DNA of 64,000 nucleotides, taken from assembly GCA_030549335.1 (NCBI GenBank), contig CM060190.1:72864118-72928117 (forward strand), written 5' to 3'. The DNA is from Pontederia crassipes (lineage: Eukaryota; Streptophyta; Magnoliopsida; Commelinales; Pontederiaceae). Shown here in pieces: positions 23,768-36,818 of the stretch (its first letter is position 1; every line of letters begins with the position of its first letter). The notes under the pieces are model-generated. The model made no database searches. It was given only the letters and a program-made list of their open reading frames with translations, and was not told the DNA's origin. Both the position numbers and the translations under genes were made by a program.

Positions 23768-26700
23768 ATGTCTGAACAACCCAACTATGTTCATGAAAGC
23801 TCTAGTTCCAGTCGAAGCAGCCCTCCTCAAGAGATTGAAGATGACATAACTATTGGCAGAATTTTAGCAGAAGCAAATCACAATAATGACAGGAGTCTCG
23901 GAAAGCGCTTATCTCACTTGGACTCTATTCCGGTATGATCGATATGATTCAAAATTTAATCCAAACTTGTGTAAATTCTTGAGTTTTCACATAAGGCAGT
24001 TCTAGTTGTAAAAAACTGATAAAGAATGTATGTACATGTTCTTCTCTAGTTCTCTGTCACAAGTCTGTTTTTGTTGTTTATGCAGTCAATGTTATTTTTC
24101 CTAAAGGATATTCTATGACATGCTTTTTTATGTGTTTACATTTATGATGGCACTGCCTTATGATAGGCATTTTGCGTTTCATTATTTCACTTTTTCTTCA
24201 AATGGGCCTTTATGATTACTACTTCCAAATGCTGATGCAAAGAGTATACTCAATAAATTGCAGCATACACCTCGAGTCAATGGACAAATTCCAGATGTTA
24301 ATAACGCAACTTTAGATCATGAGCGGCTGTTAGAAAGGTAGTGAAAACATTTTTTAGTAGCATGTTTCGTTCCTCATAGAATGGCCTTGAAACTCTATTT
24401 TTTCTTGTTAACTTTTTGTTTATTTCCTTGTTAAGCATCTCTGGTTTTATAGCATGCCTCCTTTTGCCGTCGATGAAGCTTCAGTTACTTCTTGATAAGC
24501 AAATAGCTGAAAGATATAATTCTTCCATTATGTCTGGTAGAAGAAACAACAAAAGATTAGGTAACAATTATTTCAAAAATCTTCTAAAAAAAACAATTAT
24601 TTCAAAAAAAAAGATTAGGTAACAATTGAAGTAACTCCTCATACTTGCTGTTTACTCAAACAATCCTGGACATGTTGTAACACTAATGTTTTAGGGTGAC
24701 GTCTATCTTGCATAGCTGGCAATCACTGACTTTGTTTCTTTTGTTAATTAGCTCATAACTTCCTCTAAAAAAAATTGGCTCATAGCTTTGGTATTAAACT
24801 AACCTGTTGGCATCCTAAAAAAGTAAAATAATAAAAAAACGTCTTCGAGTTTCAGTTGTCCTCTAATTGGGAGCATTCAAGGTCAAATGAACATCAAATT
24901 CGAGTTTATTTTTGCTTAGTAACGTTACCTATGAATCCTTTGACAGACTTAGCACGTATGGCTTGGCTGAACTGCAAGTTGAAGGAGATGGAAATTGTCA
25001 GGTACCTCTCCTAATAGTATTTATCAGATTTATTACTTTGTTCTCCTCAACATTAGATTGTTGGCCCATTCTATGACAACCCACTGATTCTTCAAGATTG
25101 GTCATTTTACAGTTTCGAGCATTAGCAGATCAGTTGTTCCGTAATCCTGAGTATCACAAACATGTGAGGAAGGGTGTTGTAAAACAGGTGCTTTTTTCAT
25201 TCCATTGTTCACGCCTTTTGTTGATTCCTCACAACTCTGTGTTTGATGAAAAGGATCATAAGATAGAGCTAATGCTAATCCCATACAACACACTTTATAG
25301 CATATTTAATGTGTATGGAAGATCCTTGCGAAAAGTGGAATCCAAAAACTGGTTGAAAGTTAGCATGAAAATAACACATTAATTGGACCAAATTACATAA
25401 AAAATCCATGTTTAAAAACGAAAAGTTACATTAGAAATGAGATTAAGATATCTAGTCTAATTTTAGCATAATATACTTTTTTGTAGAATTATCCTATAAT
25501 AATTGTTTTATTTTCATTCACAGCTTAAACATTTCAGGAAACTTTATGAAGGCTATGTTCCCATGGATTATAAGACATATCTGAAGAAGATGAAAAGGTT
25601 TTGATATGAAGTCTCGGAATTCTTACTTCTTTTTCTGTAGTTTTTAGATGCTTGACTTATCCCTTCTCCCGATGAATTTTGTGATGCCTTTAGATCTGGA
25701 GAGTGGGGCGACAACTTGACATTACAAGCAGCTGCAGATCGAGTAATAATAATCAGTTTAACTTCAAAGTTTCTTTTAAAGAACTTCAAAGCTGATTTCC
25801 TGTATTCAAATACATTAAGTACTTGTGACCATGCACCGCCGCGCTTCTCCATTAGATCCCATTCTCACCAACGGTGTTGTAAACATACAAACAAAAAAAA
25901 CTATGTTCTTTGGAAACGTTTTCCAGATGACAAGGAAACAAACATGATATTTGATGTGTTAGAAGGATGCCTTTATTTGCTAAACTCGATCTTGTTCTGG
26001 AAAGTTATACATGCTTCTGACTTGTAAGTAAAAAGAGATGGTGACCTATGTTAATAGTTGTATGTTTACAAAGATACTGAATTTTCAAAGAATAGAATCA
26101 TCTTATTTTTCTTCTTATGACAACTTTTCAGTGCCTTTGTTTCAAAAATAATTTTCAGTGCCTAATGTATATATGTAATAGCACTATTTGGTCTTCACCG
26201 TCCTTAGATTTCCATGCTATCTTATATGGTAGCTTTGATGTGTTTTGTCTTGCTAGACTTGTACTATGCTTATATCATCACCCTCTCTGCATGTTTGGTT
26301 TTCTCTCTTTTTGCAATGTTTATAATTTCAATATTTAATTGATTGCAGTGAATTGGCATTTTTATGTACAATAACTTTTTGAAAAGTCTGATGATATCTT
26401 ATTTTTCTGTGTAGTTTGGTGCAAAAATTTGTCTTCTAACGTCATTTAGGGACAATTGCCTCATTGAAATTACTCCTAGGGACCAAACTCCAACAAAAGG
26501 TAAGGGGTACATTCACTAATTTCATTTTGTCACAAGTGCATGGGGCTTTAGAAGGAATTTTTATTTCAGTTTGCTGCATTTATTGGATCTTCTTTCGTGA
26601 TCATTCATATTTTGTTTTGCTGAACGGACAAAATTGTTTTCTAGGTGACCTACTATGTACTTGTTTACTGTAGATACATGATATATAAACGACATGAAAT

Positions 26701-27562
26701 TGATAGCTTAGGCACAGTTCATTGTACACTAGTTGTATGATCAATGTTGTCTGGACTTTTAACTACCGAAAAAAAATGTTGTCTGGACTTTGGCTCATAC
26801 ATTAGCACACAAATTGATCTACCAAAAAAACAATCCAGTAGACAAAGAAATATGTCATTATTCATTTGATTCATAAATAATGGAACAATTAGTTCTATTT
26901 TCAAAATTATTAACTTATAATACTAGAAATACGGTTTATATGTATGGCATTGGATTCTCAGGAGAACGATGTGGTCTTACGACTAGAAAGCAGTCGCTAA
27001 TCTGTATAATTATCAAGTTCTGAGATAGGGGATTTTACTACCAAAATATTTATTGCAAAGGCAGTATCAGATTTATGATATGCTAGTTCAATTAGTTTCT
27101 TATTATTATCCAAGCCCTGTTGAAAGTTTCGAAATGGAAATATGTGCAGTAGGGTGGTACACACAAGCTTCATAATTATTCGAATATGGAGAAACAATTA
27201 ATGCAAAATGATCAACGTAGTCTATTTCCAAGCTTTACCAGAGACATCTAGATACAAGCGCTTTGTTCAGTCAAAACACTGGCATTTATAGTCCACCCTT
27301 ATGATTTAGAAATTCTTGCAATTGTATTTTCTTCCACTGCCTTCGGTTTTCCTGATGATCTGCCAACACTGCAGAACTTTGGTTGAGTTTTTGGAGTGAA
27401 GTGCATTACAACTCCTTGTATGAATCACATGGTAATTCTAGATAAAACTTTTCTCTGTGGAATATAATATATTACGGTCGAGTGGCTTGTGACCAAATTG
27501 TGATGTTTATTTTGACAGATCTACCTACTCGTGTGCCCAGAAAGAAGCACTGGCTTTTCTAG
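23768..27562 (+). CDS. OTU-domain deubiquitinating enzyme (OTU9-12 group)
   Basis: Nine exons join in phase: 23768-23932, 24264-24337, 24947-25001, 25113-25187, 25524-25597, 25694-25742, 26415-26499, 27375-27431 and 27519-27562 (TAG), 225 aa. All introns are GT…AG. Residues 1-75 are a Ser-rich, acidic leader. The OTU cysteine-protease domain fills the rest. VEGDGNCQFRALADQLF carries Asp94 and the catalytic Cys97, FWSEVHYNSLY carries the catalytic His203, and the protein ends PRKKHWLF. It should cleave ubiquitin from substrates in the cytosol or nucleus. LYEGYVPMDYKTYLKKMKRSG and the C-terminus fit the plant OTU11/OTU12 branch, but the exact orthologue is not certain. It is convergent with the fucosyltransferase gene 1.2 kb downstream. 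Confidence 0.88.
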
Positions 27563-27647
27563 ATGGTTCTCCAGACAGCTTATGCTGAAGACTTTTTTTG
27601 CTTGTTCGTCTATACTAAAATGTAATACTTTTTCCGGGTTCAATGTT

Positions 27648-27788
27648 GGTGTAGGTCTATATGTGTAAATCAACTTTTTTAAGTTGCAAGTGCGAATTGT
27701 AACTTTTTATTTTTGATATTTACAATTTATTTGTAAAAATTAATAACTTATCTAAAAAAGATTGATTTACACTGTGTAGATCTACACC
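27648..27788. repeat. 141-bp foldback (MITE-like) element
   Basis: The left arm GGTGTAGGTCTATATGTGTA and following AATCAACTTTTTT (27648-27680) pairs with AAAAAAGATTGATTTACACT and following GTGTAGATCTACACC (27754-27788). The spacer is AT-rich. It lies just downstream of the OTU stop codon and may be within its 3' untranslated region. Confidence 0.55.
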
Positions 27789-28748
27789 TTCATTAAATCT
27801 TACTTTTTCCGGAATTGCTATTTATACTCCTAAGTGCCCTTAGACACTTTTCCAATAGTATGAATTCCTGTTGTGATACTTTTGTACAGATAGGCTTCTT
27901 TGTGCAACTTTGTGTGGAATATTAACTTAGTATAGGGCCTTCATACTGAAGTGATAAGACCTCTAGTGTTTTTTTAATTATTCAGAAAGCTGTAGAATTA
28001 CTCGCTTAAAAGAATGATTGAAAATAAAAAAAGGAAATTTAATTTTGAGAACGGGTTCATTGCACTCTGAATGTTGGATCTTGTCTGTTTCTCATGGAAA
28101 GCACGCAGAATTCAAAAAGACTTCAGGTACTTGAAACCATGTATTTTTAATAAGATTTGTACCATATTTGTTTAGTATTGTCAAAAAGAGCTATTTCCAA
28201 ATGCATTCCTAAGAAACTTCTTTTTCCCTATTACCATTCCATTATCAAAAAGTTGCCTCAATTAATTTTGTTAATCTGAACTGAAATTGAACTCAATTTG
28301 AGGTAGAAAAAATGAGAAAGAAAGAGAATGACGACTCATCCAAATGACAGCATACAGGTGATGAGGGCCTTCTTCTGTTTCAGACAAAATAATATAAACA
28401 GACAAATGGGACTCGATTAATCCTATATAAAGTTGAGTCGGAGTGCGTTATATGGAAACAAAGGAAAAAAATGTTCAAGTGAAAACCTTTACAGAACGTT
28501 GAAAAGTAGTACAGTGAATTAATACTGATATCCATCCCCAGCAACAAGCAATTTATGTAACCAAAATGATTCAATGAATGAATGGGCAACTTGACCAAAA
28601 CAGATCTCGCTTGTTGTAAAGGAAAGATGGTAAAAGATGAGCGTGTCAAATAACTATTCCGTCGTGTTGGGCATCAGAATAATACAAATGGAATAAAAGA
28701 ATAATTCCTCCACATCTTTCTACGTGTACCCTTCCACTTGGATCAGGG
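27789..28748. other. Intergenic between two convergent genes
   Basis: AT-rich DNA that must hold the 3' ends of both the OTU gene and the minus-strand O-fucosyltransferase. No further gene is seen. Confidence 0.5.
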
Positions 28749-30062
28749 TTAATTCCAGTTACTATTACATGAGATGTTATTTGTTCCGTAGCTTATGCTC
28801 TGCAGGCTTGTCGCAGACATATCTGCCATCCATCTCATAGACCTTGTAGATCTTCCTATGACATTGTATGCATATGATGTAAACTGTGTATCTGTTTCAC
28901 ATGAATCTGTAATTCCCATATTAATCGACCTTTGTGTCCTAGATAGCACTATAAGACTAGAAAATGTTGAGAAACTATTGCCAATGAAAATTTGCGCTTG
29001 CGAGCAAACCTCGTAGTCAATTGCAGACTGTATAAGATAAGGGTACTTTCTGTATATATCCCAAACTCCTAGCTTCTTCTTCTCAACAGGGAGCAAACCA
29101 TCTTGCCAACCATTCAGTATGGAATCATCTTCCAAAAGAGAGTCGGCAACGGCAAGGTAAACTACAATCGGCTGCCTTTGGCCAGTGATGTGGGCGACTC
29201 TTTTAGTGATTTCTCCTTTGCTACTGCAAATTTCATTAATATTCATTTTCTGCTCCAACTTCTTACAGTGAATCATCCAGTCTTTCTCAATTCTAAGATG
29301 AACAGCTACAAATGGTACTTTCTGATCCAACATGACTGTTTTGTCTATGTGCTTTGTAGCTACTTCTCGAATCTTTGATATAACCTTAGCAGCCTCATTT
29401 TCGATCTCCTCAACTACAACCAGACACTCGAATATCTTTGAATAATCTTTGACAGGCCAGTGGTCATGCCAAAGAAAGGGATGCTTGCCAACAATCCGTA
29501 TAACCTCGAACCTGTCAGTTGATTCCTCTCTGCATTGATTCAACTGATCCAAATCTCTTTCTTTTGTCCACTTCCTACCGCTTCCTTTCTGGAGTTCAAA
29601 AGGCGCAGTTTGATTCAGAACTTGAGAATATCGACCTAACTGGACAAAACCTGCACACATGGAATTGAACTTCTCAAAATGGAATATCTTCTCAAATGCC
29701 ATAGGTTTCAGTAAGTCAACCTCTTTGTAGAACAGAGACGCGCTTAAACTAGGCATCAAAAGGGTTCGATTCAAGTACTTTGCGGTCAGACAAGCCCTCG
29801 CAAATGCTATCTTTTGATTGTTTAATCCCCAAACAATCTGAGGGACCTCCACAAACTTGTCTCTTCTAATGCCAAGCTGCAGATTAGAGGCAGAGGAGTT
29901 GGACAACAAATGAGGGCCTCTTCCTTGAAACCAAATAGATGTCGGGAAAGGGCAAAAAGCAATGCCGAATATGAAGGCCAAAACTGCTAGTATGAAGCAT
30001 CGGCCAACCAACGGCTTGAGAGTTAAGCTGCTTAACTTGTATGAGGTTTCCATTGCCAGCAT
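28749..30062 (-). CDS. O-fucosyltransferase family protein (O-fucosyltransferase 23-like), intronless
   Basis: A single 437-codon frame with no intron. Residues about 20-39 (GRCFILAVLAFIFGIAFCPF) form one membrane span near the N-terminus, so the protein is a type II Golgi-type enzyme. The catalytic region has IRRDKFVEVPQIVWGLNNQKIAFARACLTA (about 65-94), FVAVHLRIEKDW (251-262), with the arginine that plant O-FucT proteins use at the GDP-fucose site at 257, and GNSFSTFSSLIVL (361-373). The family transfers fucose from GDP-fucose to protein or glycan acceptors, but the acceptor of this member is not known to me. Two in-frame ATGs lie close together (M1 and M4); I took the first. The upstream minus-strand sequence to about 30420 is GC-rich and likely 5' leader. 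Confidence 0.88.
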   Translation of the reverse strand: MLAMETSYKLSSLTLKPLVGRCFILAVLAFIFGIAFCPFPTSIWFQGRGPHLLSNSSASNLQLGIRRDKFVEVPQIVWGLNNQKIAFARACLTAKYLNRTLLMPSLSASLFYKEVDLLKPMAFEKIFHFEKFNSMCAGFVQLGRYSQVLNQTAPFELQKGSGRKWTKERDLDQLNQCREESTDRFEVIRIVGKHPFLWHDHWPVKDYSKIFECLVVVEEIENEAAKVISKIREVATKHIDKTVMLDQKVPFVAVHLRIEKDWMIHCKKLEQKMNINEICSSKGEITKRVAHITGQRQPIVVYLAVADSLLEDDSILNGWQDGLLPVEKKKLGVWDIYRKYPYLIQSAIDYEVCSQAQIFIGNSFSTFSSLIVLSRTQRSINMGITDSCETDTQFTSYAYNVIGRSTRSMRWMADMSATSLQSISYGTNNISCNSNWN

Positions 30063-32784
30063 CTCAAATCCTTTATCATGTCAAGAAGAATCACACTTTA
30101 GATATCAATCTAGCACGAATTGAATTAAAGGCATTTCAATACTCCAGGAAGAATCCGAAATCCCAAGACGAAACCGATCATAACATGCAATCGATAAGAT
30201 CCACGATTTTAGGATCTGGCGTCTCTGACCTAGGAGCTGCCTCATCCGCAACGAACGCCTGGGGCGTCCGGCGCTTCCATCGCCGAGCTATTTTTTTCTG
30301 CTCCTCTCGCCGCACCCCCCCCCCCCCCTGCCACCGGCCGCACTCCGGCGACTCTTCCCTTCCTTCTCTGTCCTCTGCTTTAAAAAAGAAGTGGAGGAGC
30401 ACAGAAGAGAAGAGAACATAATTGAAAAGAATCCTTCATTGATTCAAGTTGAGGAGGAGGAGGAGGAGGAGGAGGACAAATCAAGATGAGATCTGTCACT
30501 CCTCATCAATGATGTGAAGAAGTGCAGGAGCACAGATGGAATGAGTAAGAACATACCCTCTGACACAGCCCCCTGTTTAATGTGGAAGTCGCCACCTCAA
30601 GGACCAACGCCCCCCACCAGCAGTAGCAGCAGACAGCAATAGTAGTAATTAGTTGCGGCGGCGTGATGAAAATGGTGGGGAAGGAAGAACGATAAAAATC
30701 TTGGTGGGCCGACTTTTGCGAGTCCGTTTAATAGCGTCGTACGAGTAGGAAAAAATAAAAATAAAAAAACTTGCCTTTTTTATTTTTAGCAATAGAAAAA
30801 AAAATAACAGCCTTAAAATATTATTTTCTGAGTTCATTGAATTAATTTTATTTTCTACATTTCAATGCCAAAAGATATCACATGACAGTTGATTTATTCA
30901 GTAATAAAAGACCCCCCAAAGAAATCATAGATTCGCTTTTAATATATCCAGCTTACTATTTTTGGTAGTAAAATCGAGAACATGCGACATAGAATAGAAA
31001 TAATATATATTTGGGTAAAGTTGGGTGCAATATATATATATATACATATATATTATGGAAGATTTTAATTGTTTTCATATAATGAAAAAATAAGTTAAGC
31101 CTCTTTATTTGGAAAAAAAAAGTTTCTTCTCTTTTATATTCCATCTGAAAATAAAATAATTTGCATATATGTGAGAGTTACTAAGTTGAGACAGGTCACA
31201 TGTGCCAGCAATTTTGGGGTTGCGTGGGGCATCTTGGTGCACAGCTTTTAGAACAACTCGACAGTTGTCTTGAGTGTAGGTCTCTTTAGAAATGGTCCAA
31301 TTTTAAATATTAATTTTACAGTTATTTTCAAAAAATTGCATCGCCAAAACAAAACAATTATATAAGAATTAGCGTGTAAGAAAATGCACCATTCACAAAA
31401 AATAAATGACAATCTTATTGGTGAGAAGAGTATAAAATAATGTTACTAAAATCTAATAATTGGACTGATGGGTGGAAATTTCTTTTTTTTTTCAAAAGGA
31501 GAAAGCATTTAATTGGTTAATAGTAGAAGTAAAATGTAAAGAGCCTAATTGTTAACTTAATTGGTTAACATTTTATTTCCAAATATATTATCAAAGTATA
31601 TGTTAGAAACTTATAATATGACACAACTAAAATATTCTTTATAATATGATACAACTATTCTTCAAGCTTTATTTTTTTATTATTTTGTTACAACGAATCC
31701 TCTTGTGTTTAAAAAGTAATGCCGACAAATCAATACGTTAAAAATATATTGTTCGAATCTAACTAATCTTTTTAGATCGTGACATATCTAATAATAACAA
31801 ATGAAGCATAAAATTTTTCTACTATTATAAGTCACGACTAATCGTTTATTAATCCAACCCAACTATTATTGATTTATTATTTTGTTAATCGATAACTTAT
31901 TTGGTTTTCAAAACGTTCCCGTAAATGCGTTACAAATATATATATTTTTGTTTTTATCAGTATATTCATTTTATTCAATATTATTTATACTTTTGTAAAG
32001 CATTTTATATTCATTCGTTAACTAAAATATTATAATTGCAATATTTCGGTTAATTATTATTTCACTAGTTAGTAATTAGATTATTATTTGTAATTTAATT
32101 TTTCCAGGAGACAATAAGTCTTATTGGAAAATTTAATTTTATAAAAGCATTGTCCTTATTATACGGATGAGAAAAAAGTGGGGTCAAATGAAAGGCGTTG
32201 GGCCTGCTGCCTCCATTAACATTTTATCCATCGGAGCAGTTCATAATTGTCGGGTTTATAAATAATAAAGTTACTCGATCCATATTTCGATGTTTACGAG
32301 GGTTTCACTGCGATTTCATCTGCCCCCGTCACGTGTACGGTGTACCAACAAAAAAGTTGAAATGTCACAAATATTTTATAAAAAAACAAAATGATTACAT
32401 TTACTAAAGGAAAAAAACGATTAAAGGTGCATTTATCAATTTTATAAAAAAACAGTATATTGTCTTTTTATTTTCGTTTTCCACTTTTCATAATAATTTT
32501 TGCTAGAGCTTATTTGATGAAAACATGAAGGTTATAAAGAACGGTGATAAAATAATGTATTATGTAATAACTAATAAGCATCTTTAACCATCATTCTTTT
32601 TGTCAATGGGCCTCTACTTTCCATTATGGGCCTCTCTGGATGCTCTCGTTAACATGTACACATCAATATAATTAATTATTACTATTATTATTTTTAAATT
32701 ATGCCGCGTCTAAATTTAAAAAGCGCGGGAACACGGACGGCAAAAGCAAAAATTTAGGGTTTCATTGAGCCGCCTTCGCATTCG
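30063..32784. other. Intergenic between divergent O-fucosyltransferase and RNase H2C genes
   Basis: 30063-30420 is a GC-rich probable leader of the minus-strand gene. A (GGA)n repeat is at 30451-30475 and an AT dinucleotide repeat at 31030-31052. From 30750 to 32700 the DNA is very AT-rich with no gene. The last 60 bases before 32785 become GC-rich (AAGCGCGGGAAC) and are likely the RNase H2C leader. Confidence 0.5.
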
Positions 32785-34026
32785 ATGGAGGAGTGTAGCC
32801 CTCCGACCTCCTCTCCCGTGATCGGCGGTGGGATCATGAGCGGGATCGATTTCCGTTCGCCGGTGGCTGCCGATCTCACGAACTGTGTCCACCTCCTCCC
32901 TTGCTCCGTCAAGTACGATGGCCCCTGCCCCGTCTCCGACTACTTCAAGCCCAAAAAGACAGGTCTTTTGGGTGTTCTTATAGACTCTTTTTTTTTTTTG
33001 GAAAATTTTCTCAAGGTTTTATGCCTCTCTGATGTAGAAATGGTGGTGGATGGATTAAGCGTGGATGAAGCTTACTTCAGGGGGAGGAAATTGCAGGGTG
33101 TCAGGATTCCCCTCCCAGAAGGTTACCGCGGTTAGATTTCTGTTCCTTTAGGCGATTCGCAAGATCTTTTTTTTCCTGGAATTACGACATAAAGGATTGG
33201 CATTTATGTTCTTTTCGCTGTCAAAATTGAATCTTTTTTATAAACATCCATATCAGGTGTTAAAGCAGTTTTTTTACTGCACAGAATATTTATATTGTTT
33301 TTTCTGTAAAGTCGAATATCTTTTTAGAAACATTCATATCAGGTATTAAGTGTTCTTCTTACTGCACGGAATTTCTTCTTTATTGAGAAATATGCAAGAA
33401 AGCATGGCAATGTTAATTGAGTAGAATGACATTTGGCTCATTTAGGTTATGTGTTGGGAAAGAGGAGATCCGAAAGAGCTCAGAAGGGGAAGAACTTGGA
33501 AGCACCTGAAGGTGAGCTTAACCATTGGAAGTCTCGTGCTGAATTTGGGAGCTTGACGTATTGGAATCATGACAATGCCCCATCGCCGGATGATCCGCTG
33601 ATGCGAAGCTTCCACTGGTTTTCTGTTGCTAATGCTGTGAGTACTACTGTTGTCTCCTCTTTTGCATCGTTGTGATGTGTGGTTAGCGAGTTCACGGGAT
33701 TGTGTGAAGGTAATCACCTGAAATATGCTGGTGCCCTTAAGCATGTCAGTGTCATAAGATTCGTGGCGATGCAAGATCATGCAACCACTACCAATCAGGT
33801 TGTTTGTGTTGCTTTAGGTTCTCTGCAGTCGCTTAATGAACATGTCACTTGTTATCAATGCCATGAACATTTTCAGGAAATTTTAATACGCCTAGAAAGC
33901 TAATTTATTTGACGCAAAATAATTGCAATTGGTATGTGAATTGAGCTTTGTTGGATGCAGTTGCACAAGCCAGTCACTACAGAAGAAATGGCTTCGGCTT
34001 CATTACATCCGGACAGGAAAGGTTGA
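32785..34026 (+). CDS. RNASEH2C: Ribonuclease H2 subunit C
   Basis: Four exons are 32785-32962, 33038-33130, 33446-33636 and 33961-34026 (TGA), 175 aa. Family features are LTNCVHLLPCSVKYDGPCPVSDYF near 30-54, the FRGRKLQG signature near 73-80, GYVLG, then YWNHDNAPSPDDPLMRSFHWFSVANALHKPV. Subunit C is a noncatalytic scaffold that pairs with subunit B and holds the catalytic A subunit. The complex removes ribonucleotides misincorporated in nuclear DNA and RNA in RNA:DNA hybrids. Intron 1 (32963-33037) is only 75 bases, a multiple of three, and has no in-frame stop, so the unspliced reading frame continues through it. I call it an intron because skipping it restores K-T-E-M-V-V-D-G-L next to FRGRKLQG, as in other plants, and because GT…AG and a pyrimidine tract are present. 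Confidence 0.88.
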
Positions 34027-34200
34027 ATCCCTGCATTCAACTTGATTGGTATCTCACGGTGGGGAATGTTTCTTGTTTTATGGCTGGGCAGTGCTGCCAT
34101 TCATTTCCTGGATTAACTTCATTGTGCTAATCAAGTCACTCTTTCTCCAGCTCCCAATATTTGTCTTCAATTATTTGTTGAGGTATTTAGATCTTTCTGA

Positions 34201-34370
34201 ACTCCGTCTATGTTTTATAGTCGGTCCCAAGCCCGGATAAAGGAGGAGGGTTGTATTAGGTCCCAAAAGCCAGCGTAAAATCCTGTCGAATCTCATGAAC
34301 ATGGATCAACGAATTGGCATCGTAAGATCTATGTAGCCGACCCCACTTAGTGGGATAAGGTTTTGTTGTT
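34201..34370 (+). mobile_element. Short non-autonomous RTE-derived element (5' head joined to 3' tail)
   Basis: The last 50 bases are the RTE 3' end (ATGTAGCCGACCCCACTTAG, TGGGATAAGG, TTG tail). The first 120 bases are unlike the reverse-transcriptase region of the other copies and include AAGCCCGGATAAAGGAGGAG. From memory, this motif lies in the 5' leader of plant RTE elements. A perfect 18-bp target duplication, GTATTTAGATCTTTCTGA, flanks it (34183-34200 and 34371-34388), so the head and tail moved as one unit. Confidence 0.75.
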
Positions 34371-34388
34371 GTATTTAGATCTTTCTGA

Positions 34389-36809
34389 TCTATGGCTAGT
34401 AGAGAAACACTGGGTTCCTTGATGAACATATATAATTTTTGTTACAATTTTAATGTACTGTCTGCTTTTGATGACAACATCATTTTTAGCCTTTAAGCTA
34501 ATAGAAAAATATCTAATATATTTAGATATAGAAAATGAAGAGTCGTTTAAACTTGTCAGACTTATATTGACTATTAACTAAATCTAGCTTTGGTTTAGAA
34601 TAGTTTGTCCTTGACTTTGGTCCATCTTATTCAGCCTGTTATAATCAAAAGACTGCAGTTTATAAACTTCATTTTCACCTATAAACCACAAACCAGCACA
34701 TTAAAATGAAGAAATTGCTGATCTCTATCTCTCTCTATATGCTTGAGAAGATCCATGCCTCAATGATGTTAACAAGACCACGGTGCATTAAAAATACAAT
34801 CTTCTTCCTTTGGCTTCCTTTGATTTGTTAAGAAAATGATAATTTGTGAGGAACTTGGCGGCTGAGTTTTCATAGGTGTGGCTGGGACTCAGCAATACAT
34901 TAGTTGATGTAGATTTAACTTGGCCGAGTATTCGCAGGATCCATTTGCTGAATGGAGTGTCAGAGATGTATGCGCCTTCAAAGTTAAAGTAGATTCTTTC
35001 AAAAAGAAAAAAAAAAGTTAAAGTAGATTCTTTTTTATCAGGTTTGGCGCAGGTACTATCTAAGCTGAGTGGAAAGGCATCTCGCATGCAAGTTGAACTC
35101 TGATAACTCATAAGAAAGACGTCCTGCAATCAAGCAGCAACAAGAGAAGTGGAGTGACAATGCGAATCCAATAAGCTAATTATAATATAATACACATAGT
35201 TAACAAAAGAAAAGGAAAGAACACAGCATAAGCTTTCTGAGATTTCTGGATTTACTGAACACATAGGAGTAATGAGTATGATTTTGCAACATCCTGGAAG
35301 TAATGTCCAAGTTGTGTTCTAGATCGTATCTTCTTCTCGGTTGTTAAGTCTCAAATTCGGGAGTTATTTGAACCAAAATATGCTGCATTTGACCAATCCC
35401 CGTTGGTGTTGTGATTATATTTGATATATAATTGTTCAGAACATGGAAACAGATGAGCACAATTCCCTACTGTTAATAGTACATGCATAATAATCTAAGA
35501 ACCTACATGCAGTGTTTTCCGACGCTTTAAAAAAAGATTGTTGACGTCGTTAATTATATTCCTGCTTCTTTATATCGCGGAATAAAAGCCTCTGCTGGTA
35601 TGCGATATACGCCTTTGTTGCTTTTCCAGCAAAAAAGACCTCATCCTTGTTCTTTCGGCACCGACGACTGAGCAATTGAGAGGTCGTCAATCCAGGCGGC
35701 AGATCGAATATAAAGAAAACTGCGTGCGGGAAACAAGTTGTCTAATCTTGAGGACTCTCTTTTGAGGATAATTGGTACAAGCATATGAATTTTCCCTTAT
35801 TTCTGTATAGTAAAGAGGAAAAACCATTTTGGTTTCGTCTAGTGGTTCTTCTGCGCTGTATCATTCACGTAACCCGGAAATTAATGAGAGCTGAATTAAT
35901 GTATCTGTGGACTGTAATATATATGCGTCTCTGCACACTGTCTATTTGTCTGCAAAGGTACAAGAAAACTATGAGTAGAGAACTCTCTCTCTCTCTCTCT
36001 CACACACGCACAAACCTGAAACCTGACTTGATGACAAGTTTTCAGACAAAAACCATTGAGTTCTTAGCTTCCCCGGCAACAATTGTTCTTGTTCATGCAT
36101 CATGTATCCAAGTTGATCTCAGTTCCACTTTCAAGATTCGCGTGCTGAGAGGTTTTTGAGACTTTCTGTCATTCTAATCGGATAGAAGCTTCAATTTTAT
36201 TCGTCGTCTTCATTACATGTGTTCAAAGGCATGCAATGGTCCATTACAGGCGATAGGAAGCTTTTCGTACCATTCCGAACATGACTACTGACACTTCATA
36301 AAAAAAACTATATTTAAGTATTTTGCCTTTCGTTCATTTTGCATTGGAAATTTCACATTTGAAAGTTTTAGGGCTGTGTACATTTTTTTTTTTCGTCCCA
36401 ACATTACAGAAGATCGTTCCAATTTAAAATCCGAGCTAAAAACAATATATACATTTTTTTTTTCTTCCCTCAAAATAATAATTTTAAGAATTAAATTTAG
36501 GACTGCTCAGCGAACCACTTGAAACACAGATCTATTAACCGATTGTGCCAATTAGGGTAGAGAAAAGAAAATATTATACTTTTTCATTACAAGTTGAAAT
36601 AAAAAATACTTTATTGATTGCATGGTGGCCTATAATATGTTTTATAATTATATATTACACTGTGACATTAAGGCAAAATATGGTTTTTTATAATTAATTT
36701 AGAATGTTATAGTAAAATAAATAGGTACAGTGTCACGGTAAATTTATGTAGCTCCATTAATTTAATTATAAAAAGAATGCTACACCTTTTTCGGTCTCAT
36801 GTTAAAGTA
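34389..36809. other. Intergenic; no recognised gene
   Basis: AT-rich with short ORFs that lack recognisable motifs. A compound (CT)n(CA)n repeat is at about 35992-36008. TATA-like strings near 35570 and 35710 are not followed by a gene I can identify. The open frame 35785-36159 crosses the CT repeat and is probably chance. Confidence 0.4.
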
Positions 36810-36818
36810 TAATAAATA

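Noticed and set aside
28795-29378. Plus-strand ORFs of 73 and 91 aa
   Set aside because: They are antisense shadows of the intronless O-fucosyltransferase gene.
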